Source: Stappia sp. (lineage in GTDB: Bacteria > Pseudomonadota > Alphaproteobacteria > Rhizobiales > Stappiaceae). From it: 64,000 bases of DNA. The translations under genes were made by a program, and so were the position numbers. Position 1 is the stretch's first letter, and every line of letters begins with the position of its first letter. The notes under the pieces are model-generated. The model saw nothing but the letters and a program-made list of their open reading frames with translations. It made no database searches and was not told the DNA's origin. Positions 57,701-64,000 of the stretch are shown piece by piece. The stretch is from assembly GCA_002722295.1 (NCBI GenBank), contig PBLF01000031.1:62001-126000 (forward strand). The letters run 5' to 3'.

Positions 57701-58695
57701 GTCGTGGTCTCCCCGACCGGAGCGCGCCCGGTCTCGTGAATGCAGCGGAAGGCGTGACCGTCCTCGTCGACGCGACGCGGGATGCTGCCCGCGCAGGCGT
57801 CGGTCGCTTCCTCGCAGCGGGTGCGGAACACGCAGCCCTCCACGCGGCCGATCAGCGAGGGCACGATGCCGGGGATGGAGCCCAGTTCCGAGCCGCGCTC
57901 GGTCTTGCCCGGCACCGGAATGCAGCGCAGAAGGCCGCGGGTGTAGGGGTGCATGGGCGCGTCGAAGACCTTCTTCGCGGTGCCGGTCTCCACCAGCTCG
58001 CCCGCGTACATGACCGCCACCTTGTCGGCGATGCGGGCCACGACGCCGAGATCGTGGGTGATGAGGATCATCGCCACGTTCATCTCGCGGGTGAGATCGA
58101 TTAGCAGGCGCAGGATCTGCGCCTGGATGGTCACGTCAAGCGCGGTGGTGGGCTCGTCCGCGATGATGAGCTCGGGCTCGCACATGAGCGCCATGGCGAT
58201 CATGACGCGCTGGCGCAGGCCGCCGGAGAGCTGGTGCGGATACTGCGACATGCGCCGCTCGGCACCGGTGATGCCGACCTTCTCCAGCAGCTCGACGGCG
58301 CGCGCGCGGGCGGCCGCCTTCCCGACGCTGCGATGCAGGAGCAGAGCTTCGCAAAGCTGGTCGCCGATGGTGTAGGCCGGGTTCAGCGACGTCATCGGCT
58401 CCTGGAAGATCATCGCCATGCGATCGCCGCGCAGGGCGCGCATCCTGCGCTGTCCCGCCGTCATCAGGTCGGTGCCGTCGAACTCCAGCTTGTCGGCCTT
58501 GCGCTGGATGCGCTTGCCGAGCAGGTCCATGATGGCAAGCGAGGTCAGCGACTTGCCCGAGCCGCTTTCGCCGACGATGCACAGGGTCTCGCCGCGCTTC
58601 AGCTCGAAGTCGATCCCGCGAACCGCATGCAGCGTGCCGGCGGCGGTGGGAATGTCGAGACGCAGATTCTCGACGGTGAGGACGGTTTCGCTCAT
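57697..58695 (-). CDS. Dipeptide/oligopeptide ABC transporter ATPase (DppD/OppD type)
   Basis: 332 aa. Walker A GESGSGKSL, signature LSGGLRQRVMIAMAL, Walker B LIIADEPTTALDVT, and the C-terminal motif GCVFRTRCEEATDAC. ATG at 58695 has GAGGAGG upstream. Eleven bases separate it from the permease gene upstream. Overlaps the second ATPase gene at its end. Confidence 0.94.
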   Translation of the reverse strand: MSETVLTVENLRLDIPTAAGTLHAVRGIDFELKRGETLCIVGESGSGKSLTSLAIMDLLGKRIQRKADKLEFDGTDLMTAGQRRMRALRGDRMAMIFQEPMTSLNPAYTIGDQLCEALLLHRSVGKAAARARAVELLEKVGITGAERRMSQYPHQLSGGLRQRVMIAMALMCEPELIIADEPTTALDVTIQAQILRLLIDLTREMNVAMILITHDLGVVARIADKVAVMYAGELVETGTAKKVFDAPMHPYTRGLLRCIPVPGKTERGSELGSIPGIVPSLIGRVEGCVFRTRCEEATDACAGSIPRRVDEDGHAFRCIHETGRAPVGETTT

Positions 58696-58706
58696 GTTCC
58701 GCCTCC

Positions 58707-59603
58707 TCAATTGCGGTTTTCGGGGGCGGTCACGTCGCGCAGTCCGTCGCCCATCAGGTTGATGGCGAGAACGAGCACGAAGAGCGCGACACCGGGAATG
58801 GCCACGAGCCAGGGATCGAACAGCATCATCTGCTTGCCTTCCGAGATCATCAGGCCCCAGGAGGGCGTTGGCGGCTGAACGCCGAGACCGAGGAAGGACA
58901 GCGCCGCCTCGAGCAAGATGGCGTGGGCCATCTCCAGCGTGACGACGACGATCAGGTTGTTGACGATGTTCGGCATGATCTCGCTCAGCACCACGCGGGT
59001 GGTGGAGCAGCCGATGGCCTTGGCGGCGGTCACGTATTCACGCGAGCGCACCTGCAGGGTGGACGAGCGCATGACCACAGCGAAGCGGTCCCACAGCAGC
59101 AGGCCGAGCACGAGGATCACGATCTCCAGCGAGCCGCCGAAAAGCGCGACGACGGCAAGCGCCACCAGCACCACGGGCATGGCCAGGCGCACGTTGATGA
59201 GGAAGGTCACCACCGCGTCGACACGCCCGCCGAAATAGCCGGCCGCGACGCCCATCGTGGTGCCGATGATGCCGGAGATGAGGGCCGCGACGCCACCGAT
59301 CAGCAGCGAGATGCGGGCGCCGTAGATGAGACGCGAGAGATAGTCGCGTCCAAGATGGTCGGTTCCCAGGATGTGCTCCCAGGTGCCGCCGAGAAACACC
59401 GGCGGCTGCATGCGGCCCATCAGGTCCTGTGCATAGGGATCATGCGGCGCGAGCGCGGGGGCGAAGACCGCGATCACGAACAGGACGACAAGGACGCCGG
59501 CGCCGAACAGAAGGCCCATGTGGCCGAAGATGCGGCGGCGGAGCTGCTGGCCCGGGGTCGGGCCCTTGATCTCCTGGAGGAGGGTGTCTGTCGTGCTGGA
59601 CAT
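58707..59603 (-). CDS. Dipeptide/oligopeptide ABC transporter permease (DppC/OppC type)
   Basis: 298 aa with six hydrophobic segments; the N-terminal cytoplasmic stretch and first helix (HMGLLFGAGVLVVLFVIAVFAPALAPHDPYAQDL in blocks) are typical for DppC. The EAA coupling loop reads REYVTAAKAIGCSTTRVVLSEIMPNI. ATG at 59603 is one base after the stop of the other permease gene. Confidence 0.93.
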   Translation of the reverse strand: MSSTTDTLLQEIKGPTPGQQLRRRIFGHMGLLFGAGVLVVLFVIAVFAPALAPHDPYAQDLMGRMQPPVFLGGTWEHILGTDHLGRDYLSRLIYGARISLLIGGVAALISGIIGTTMGVAAGYFGGRVDAVVTFLINVRLAMPVVLVALAVVALFGGSLEIVILVLGLLLWDRFAVVMRSSTLQVRSREYVTAAKAIGCSTTRVVLSEIMPNIVNNLIVVVTLEMAHAILLEAALSFLGLGVQPPTPSWGLMISEGKQMMLFDPWLVAIPGVALFVLVLAINLMGDGLRDVTAPENRN

Positions 59604-59604
59604 G

Positions 59605-60522
59605 TCAGGCAACCCTCATGCGCGGATCCAGCCAGGCGTTGAGCACGTCCGACAGGAAAGTGAAGACGATGTAGAACATGGAGAACACCAGGATCAGCGC
59701 CTGCACGGTGGGCAGGTCGTTGCGGCCGATGGATTCCCACGCAAGGTAACCGGCGCCATGCAGGGCGAAGATCGATTCCACGACGATCGAGCCGCCGAGC
59801 ATGAAGCCCATCTGGACGGCCGCGAGCGAGACCACCGGGATGATCGCGTTGCGCAGGGCGTGCTTGAAGAGAACGCGCCATTCGCCCGCGCCCTTGGCGC
59901 GCGCCGTGCGGATGTAGTCCGAGCCCAGAACGTCGAGCATGCCCGCGCGGGTCAGGCGCATGATCGCCGGCATGGCGTAGTAGCCGAGCACGACGGTGGG
60001 CATGATGAAGTTGATCCAGCTCTTGGTGCCCGACGGGGGCAGCAGGTTGAGCTGGATGGAGAAGACGACGATCATCATCAGGCCGAACCAGAAGCTCGGC
60101 ATCGCCTGGCCCATCACGGACACGAACAGCGCGAAACGGTCGATCATCGAGTTCGGGCGGATCGCGGCGATCACGCCGAGGGGCACGGCTGTCAGCAGCG
60201 CGAAGGAGATGCCGCATACGCCGAGCGTCATCGTGATCGACAGGCGGTCGATGATCAGGTCGGAGACGGGCAGCTTGAAATAATAGCTTTCGCCGAAGTC
60301 GCCCATCATCGCATGGGACAGCCATTCCCAGTACTGGACGATCATCGGCCGGTCGAAGCCGTAGAGGACGCGAATGGCCTCGATGTCGGCGTCGTTGGCG
60401 TGTTCGCCGGCAAGGGCTGCCGCCGGGTCGCCGGCCATGAAGAGAAGGGAGAAGCTGATCGCCGAAACGGTCAGCGCAACGAGCAGGGCCAGGCCCAGCC
60501 GCTTGAGGATGAAGGTCAGCAC
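59605..60522 (-). CDS. Dipeptide/oligopeptide ABC transporter permease (DppB/OppB type)
   Basis: 305 aa from a GTG start at 60522 (GGGAG six bases upstream). First residues LTFILKRLGLALLVALTVSAISFSL are the DppB first helix. EAA loop: SDYIRTARAKGAGEWRVLFKHALRNAIIPVVS in two blocks. Six hydrophobic segments. Separated from the binding-protein gene by a GC-rich hairpin, which may set relative expression. Confidence 0.92.
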   Translation of the reverse strand: MLTFILKRLGLALLVALTVSAISFSLLFMAGDPAAALAGEHANDADIEAIRVLYGFDRPMIVQYWEWLSHAMMGDFGESYYFKLPVSDLIIDRLSITMTLGVCGISFALLTAVPLGVIAAIRPNSMIDRFALFVSVMGQAMPSFWFGLMMIVVFSIQLNLLPPSGTKSWINFIMPTVVLGYYAMPAIMRLTRAGMLDVLGSDYIRTARAKGAGEWRVLFKHALRNAIIPVVSLAAVQMGFMLGGSIVVESIFALHGAGYLAWESIGRNDLPTVQALILVFSMFYIVFTFLSDVLNAWLDPRMRVA

Positions 60523-60594
60523 GTTCGGCTCCCGCAGGCTTCGGTCGGTCCGCCGGGCCGGAGGAGAATCCCTTCCAGCCCGAGACGCGGAGTG

Positions 60595-60619
60595 CCGGCC
60601 GGGCGTCATGCCCGGCCGG
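60595..60619 (-). repeat. Intercistronic stem-loop after the peptide-binding protein gene
   Basis: CCGGCCGGGC / GCCCGGCCGG, a 10-bp stem with 5-base loop GTCAT, between the binding-protein stop and the permease start. No T run. Same position in the operon as the hairpin at 49285-49309. Confidence 0.6.
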
Positions 60620-60649
60620 TCACCCTGTCCAGTGTCGCTGGCTTAGAGC

Positions 60650-62164
60650 TTAGTTCCAGCTCATCGTGTGGAAACGCAGCACCTCGTCCGGGGTCGGGGT
60701 GTAGGACACCTCGTCCGTGAAGACGTAGTTGGTGTTGTAGGAGAACATCGGCACCCAGTACGCCTGGTCGGCGATCTTGGCGAGGGCCTTGGCGTAGTTC
60801 TCCTTGCGGACTTCCGGATCGGTGGAGCTGTCGGCGATGTCGAGCCAGTCGCGGACTTCCTCGTCGCGGCTGTCGTCAAGCGAGCCGAACTTGAAGAACT
60901 GGCTCGTGATCGCGGACGCGTCGTTGATCGAGTAGGAGCCCCAGGTCTGGAACGAGATCGGCGTACCGCCCTTCATGCGCAGCTCGCGAAGCGCGGAATA
61001 CTGCAGCATGTTGAAGTTCACGCGGATGCCCACGGCCGTCAGGTAGTTGGCGATGGCTTCCGCGTACTCGCGATCGCGGTATGCGTAGTAGTCGGTCTCG
61101 AAACCGTCGGGATAGCCGGCCTCGGCCAGCAGGGCCTTGGCCTTCTCCGGGTCGTACTCGTAGGACACGACGTCCTGCGAACAGCCGAACTGGCTCGGGA
61201 AGCAGGCGGTCTTGATGACGCGCGACTTGCCCTTCAGCAGGGCCGAGACCAGCGCCTCGCTGTTGATGGCGTGGGCCACGGCACGACGCACGCGGACGTC
61301 GGTGAAGGGGTTGTCCTCACCGGTACGGCCGGCGGCATCGAGCGTCAGGTAGCCGATGCGCATGGTGCTCTCGTTGGCGACCGTGAAGCGGCCCATGGCG
61401 GCAAGCTTCTCGGACTGGTCGGCCGGCACCTGCCAGATCAGGTCAAGCGAGCCGCTGAACAGCTCGGCCATCTGGGTGTTGACGTCCGGGATGGTGCGGA
61501 TGTCGACCTTGCCGATCTCCGGCTGGCCCTTGGGGCTATCGTGATAGTTCTCGTTCTTCTCGAGCACGAAGTGCTTGCCGGGCTCGACGCTGAGCACCTT
61601 GTAGGGGCCGGTGCCGACGGGCTTCAGGCCCATGCCGGAGGGGCCCGCCTCGGCGTAGTACTCGTTCGGGTAGATCGAGACGGGGCCGGCCAGGTACTCG
61701 ATAGCGGCCGGGAACGGCGCCTTGAGCATGATGCGGACCGTGTACTTGTCGACCTTCTCGGCGGACTTCATCCAGTTCACGTTGCGCTGCGTCTTCACGC
61801 CGTTCTTCTCGTCGGCGACGTAGTTCACCGTGTAGACGACGTCGTCGGCGTCGAATTCCTCGCCGTTGTGGAAGGTCACGCCCTCACGCAGCTTGAGCTC
61901 GAGGGTGGTGTCGTCGATCCACTCCCACGAGGTGGCGAGGTTGCCCTTGTACTCGCCCGTCTCCGGATCGGCATAGATGAGGCCGTCCCAGATGGCGCGC
62001 TGGAGGACAACGCCCTCGCGCGAGGAGTTGAAGTAGCTGTCGACGTTCTCAAGCTCCTTGGTGAAGGCGACGTTGAGCGTGTCGTCGGACTTGGTGGCCT
62101 GCGCGGCCGTGGTCATGCCGAGCGCGAGCGCGGCTGCACTGCAGGTGAGGAGAAAGTTCTTCAT
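60650..62164 (-). CDS. Dipeptide/oligopeptide ABC transporter substrate-binding protein
   Basis: 504 aa, SBP_bac_5 family (PF00496). Signal peptide 1-22 (TTAAQATKSD). Recognisable features: GLIYADPETGEYKGNLATSWEWID, LKLREGVTFHNGEEFDADDVVYT and GTGPYKVLSVEPGKHFVLEKNENYHD, given here in blocks. ATG at 62164 has GGAGG upstream. First gene of a complete importer; divergent from an IclR regulator with a palindrome between. Ligand probably a short or gamma-glutamyl peptide given the peptidase genes that follow; not proven. Confidence 0.93.
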   Translation of the reverse strand: MKNFLLTCSAAALALGMTTAAQATKSDDTLNVAFTKELENVDSYFNSSREGVVLQRAIWDGLIYADPETGEYKGNLATSWEWIDDTTLELKLREGVTFHNGEEFDADDVVYTVNYVADEKNGVKTQRNVNWMKSAEKVDKYTVRIMLKAPFPAAIEYLAGPVSIYPNEYYAEAGPSGMGLKPVGTGPYKVLSVEPGKHFVLEKNENYHDSPKGQPEIGKVDIRTIPDVNTQMAELFSGSLDLIWQVPADQSEKLAAMGRFTVANESTMRIGYLTLDAAGRTGEDNPFTDVRVRRAVAHAINSEALVSALLKGKSRVIKTACFPSQFGCSQDVVSYEYDPEKAKALLAEAGYPDGFETDYYAYRDREYAEAIANYLTAVGIRVNFNMLQYSALRELRMKGGTPISFQTWGSYSINDASAITSQFFKFGSLDDSRDEEVRDWLDIADSSTDPEVRKENYAKALAKIADQAYWVPMFSYNTNYVFTDEVSYTPTPDEVLRFHTMSWN

Positions 62165-62220
62165 GTGCCCTCCGGTTGGCTTGCGACAAAGGTTCAATGC
62201 CGCTTGGTCAGCTTTTTGTT

Positions 62221-62237
62221 GTATCATTATATGATAC
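62221..62237. promoter_or_regulatory. Palindrome between peptide importer and IclR gene
   Basis: GTATCAT-TAT-ATGATAC, a 7-bp perfect inverted repeat, followed by a partial copy (GTATCTGATTATGAC, 62241-62255). AT-rich site in the divergent promoter region; fits an IclR-family operator. Confidence 0.65.
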
Positions 62238-62332
62238 TTTGTATCTGATTATGACATTTCAAACGTGAAATGCCGCCTCGTCAAGAGGCGCTTGCATAAA
62301 TTGGCCATGGTTCCGGGCCGTCGGGGGGACGG

Positions 62333-63115
62333 ATGTCGCAGGAAAAGCAGACGCGTCAGGATACACTGTTCGTCAATTCGCTGGCGAAGGGATTGCGGCT
62401 TCTCGAGGTGTTCGACGAAGAGAATCAGGCGCTCGGGCTCAGCGAGCTGTCCGCGCGTTCCGGGATAGACAAGAGCGCGACCCAGAGGCTGGCCAACACG
62501 CTGCACCAGACCGGGTACCTTACCAAGGACGAACGCACCCGTCGCTACCGCCCCTCGCACAAGTTTCTCGAGATGGCCTATGCGTACATGTGGTCGGACC
62601 CGATCGTGCAGCTCGCCATGCCGAAACTGATCGAGTTTTCCCGGCGTATCGGCGAGACGGTGAACATGGCCCAGCTGTCCGGGTCCGACATCGTCTATGT
62701 GATGCGGCTGCCGTGCCAGCGAACAAGCTTCGCGGCGACGATTCTCGGACGGCGCCTTCCCGCGCTCGTCACGTCCTCGGGGCGCACGATGCTGGCGGGC
62801 TTGCCCGAGGCCGAGCGCGAGGCCTGCATCGCCAACTGGCCCGTCCGCCGGTTCACGCCGGCCACGACGCTGGATCGCGAGGAGATCGCGCGCAGCGTTC
62901 AGGAGGGGGCAGCGCGCGGGTTCGTGCTGACCACCGGCCAGATGATCCTGAAGGAAATCGCCGTTGCCGCGCCGGTCATCTCCTCGGAGGGGCGCCCCGT
63001 GGCGGCCGTGCAGTGCGCGGTTTCCGCCTATGACTGGACCCCGGAGCGGGTGGAGCGGGAGATCGTGCCCATCCTGCTCGATACGGCCAACAGCATCACT
63101 CCGAGCGCGGTCTGA
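62333..63115 (+). CDS. IclR-family transcriptional regulator
   Basis: 260 aa. N-terminal winged HTH ([44 protein letters not shown] in blocks; residues ~14-58), then the IclR effector domain (~80-255; [43 protein letters not shown]). GGGGGGACGG precedes the ATG. Divergent from the peptide importer, so most likely its repressor, acting at the 62221 palindrome. Effector unknown. Confidence 0.93.
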   Translation: MSQEKQTRQDTLFVNSLAKGLRLLEVFDEENQALGLSELSARSGIDKSATQRLANTLHQTGYLTKDERTRRYRPSHKFLEMAYAYMWSDPIVQLAMPKLIEFSRRIGETVNMAQLSGSDIVYVMRLPCQRTSFAATILGRRLPALVTSSGRTMLAGLPEAEREACIANWPVRRFTPATTLDREEIARSVQEGAARGFVLTTGQMILKEIAVAAPVISSEGRPVAAVQCAVSAYDWTPERVEREIVPILLDTANSITPSAV

Positions 63116-63288
63116 CGCGGCGCGCGGCGCTCGGGTTGGCGGTTTTCTTGATCTTCGTCACAGTCTTGCCCGACCCGATGCGCCAAGATCGGGTCATGGG
63201 TGACGCCTGGTCAGCCTTTCAGGTTGACCATCCGCCATCTCCCGCGTCGGGGCCGTTCCCCCGCGCGAAGCGAGGGAAGGAGATCCAG

Positions 63289-63684
63289 ATGAGCATCTTC
63301 AGGAGAACGTTTGCCGTTGCCGCGCTTGTGTTTGGCGCCGTGCTGGCCCAGTCGCCCGCCCGGGCCGCCACCGTGACCGGCGGATACACGGAGCGCGCGG
63401 TCATCGCCGGAACCGGGGTGCTCGACGGATCGAGCCTGCGGGCGGAGACAGTCCAGTATCGCCGGTACTACCGTCCCCGGCGCTACTATCGCCCGCGTCG
63501 TTACTACCGTCGGTGGCGTCCCGCGCCGCGCTACTATGCGCCGCGTCCGCGGTATCGTGCCGCCCTGCCGCGCGCCCACTACAACTGGTGCTTCAACCGG
63601 TACCGCTCCTATCGCGCCAGCGACAACACCTTCCAGCCCTACAACGGTCCGCGCAGGCGCTGCCGGTCACCCTACGTGCGCTGA
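63289..63684 (+). CDS. BA14K family protein with Tyr/Arg/Pro repeats
   Basis: 131 aa. Signal peptide (1-27, SPARAATV). Residues ~57-95 are a tandem Y-Y-R-P-R-R type repeat, strongly basic. The C-terminal motif [19 protein letters not shown] then GPRRRC is the BA14K signature (PF07886), first seen in a Brucella immunoreactive protein. ATG at 63289 has AAGGAG upstream. Exported, cell-envelope associated; role in lipopolysaccharide or stress reported for relatives, not known here. Confidence 0.85.
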   Translation: MSIFRRTFAVAALVFGAVLAQSPARAATVTGGYTERAVIAGTGVLDGSSLRAETVQYRRYYRPRRYYRPRRYYRRWRPAPRYYAPRPRYRAALPRAHYNWCFNRYRSYRASDNTFQPYNGPRRRCRSPYVR

Positions 63685-63703
63685 GGCGAAGGGACGAGGA
63701 AAT

Positions 63704-63737
63704 CGGCGACCGGCGGGGGGGGCCCCGCCGGTCGCCG
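63704..63737 (+). terminator. GC-rich hairpin after BA14K gene
   Basis: A 15-bp perfect stem (CGGCGACCGGCGGGG / CCCCGCCGGTCGCCG) with loop GGGG, 19 bases past the stop codon. No clear T tract follows. Confidence 0.6.
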
Positions 63738-63831
63738 GATTCTATAACGCCGACCTGCCGTCAGACACCCGTGTGTCAGGATGCGGAATTCGCATGCACA
63801 TCCCCTCGACGGCGAGCAAGGCGGGCGTTTC

Positions 63832-64000
63832 ATGGTGAGGGTACATCTGTCCCCGGGAGAAAGTCTGGGTTTTTCGCTACGACAGACGCCCGAGGGAGAC
63901 GGACGCTGGGGAGAGGTGTGGTTCTCGCCCGGTGATGACGAGCGCGTGGCGGACTGGCTCGTCGTCTACGATACGCCCGAGCCCGGCCTCGTGACCCGCG
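63832..64000 (+). CDS. N-terminus of an unidentified protein (cut by window edge)
   Basis: Open for 56 codons from ATG at 63832 to the edge, with codon use like its neighbours: begins MVRVHLSPGESLGF and includes WGEVWFSPGDDERVADWLVVYD. The DWLVVYD stretch recalls the start of family 10 glycosyltransferases, but too little is visible to claim it. Ribosome site is weak. Confidence 0.45.
   Translation, partial: MVRVHLSPGESLGFSLRQTPEGDGRWGEVWFSPGDDERVADWLVVYDTPEPGLVTR

Noticed and set aside
63832-64000. Calling the truncated final gene a family 10 glycosyltransferase
   Set aside because: Only 56 residues are visible; the DWLVVYD similarity is suggestive but not enough.

Overview
The window looks like a piece of chromosome from a high-GC alphaproteobacterium, most likely Hyphomicrobiales (Rhizobiales). 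Grounds: a carA / yqeY / dnaG / rpoD neighbourhood, DUF930 and BA14K family proteins, a CueR/HmrR regulator, palindromes resembling rhizobial Mur and Zur boxes, and many TRAP and ABC uptake operons. Genus-level placement (for example near Stappiaceae) is a guess. I see no insertion sequence, prophage, CRISPR array or rRNA.

Layout. 1-3.4 kb: end of a LysR regulator and a TRAP transporter (dctPQM). 3.6-15 kb: core genes greA, carB, three small regulators (XRE, AraC, MerR), carA, yqeY and dnaG. 15-19.5 kb: rpoD, an unknown membrane protein and a TonB-like DUF930 protein. 19.5-26 kb: cueR with its operator, DoxX, a sarcosine-oxidase-like flavoprotein, cytochrome b561, the speD-speE spermidine operon, a SIMPL protein, an AI-2E family permease and a CAU tRNA. 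26.5-37.2 kb: a catabolic locus with a VOC protein, a 2-oxo acid dehydrogenase E2, an E1 alpha-beta fusion, a LysR regulator, a branched-chain-type ABC importer (SBP-livGFHM) and a short-chain dehydrogenase. 37.3-42 kb: a metal island, sitABCD behind a 30-bp palindrome and zinT behind a Zur-like box. 42-51.5 kb: a pyrimidine operon preceded by its own TRAP transporter and a divergent XRE regulator. 51.5-53.5 kb: class A beta-lactamase with divergent ampR. 53.6-63.1 kb: dipeptidase, gamma-glutamyltransferase-like enzyme, a complete dipeptide-type ABC importer and an IclR regulator. 63.3-64 kb: a BA14K protein and the start of a further gene cut by the window edge.

The most interesting system is the operon at 43.3-50.4 kb (minus strand): dctP-dctQ-dctM-pyrK-pyrD(1B)-M20 amidohydrolase-pyrC, then pyrE. 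Four genes in a row (pyrK, pyrD, M20, pyrC) share ATGA stop/start overlaps. Together they encode NAD-linked dihydroorotate dehydrogenase, dihydroorotase and an N-carbamoyl amino acid hydrolase. Run in reverse, that is orotate to dihydroorotate to N-carbamoyl-aspartate to aspartate, NH3 and CO2. With the TRAP transporter in front, I propose an orotate/dihydroorotate uptake and degradation operon under an XRE-type regulator whose palindromic candidate operators lie in the divergent promoter region. This is inference; the gene identities themselves are well supported.

A similar import-and-digest logic appears at 53.6-62.2 kb: a peptide ABC importer next to a gamma-glutamyltransferase that lacks a signal peptide and an M20 dipeptidase suggests cytosolic breakdown of imported gamma-glutamyl peptides.
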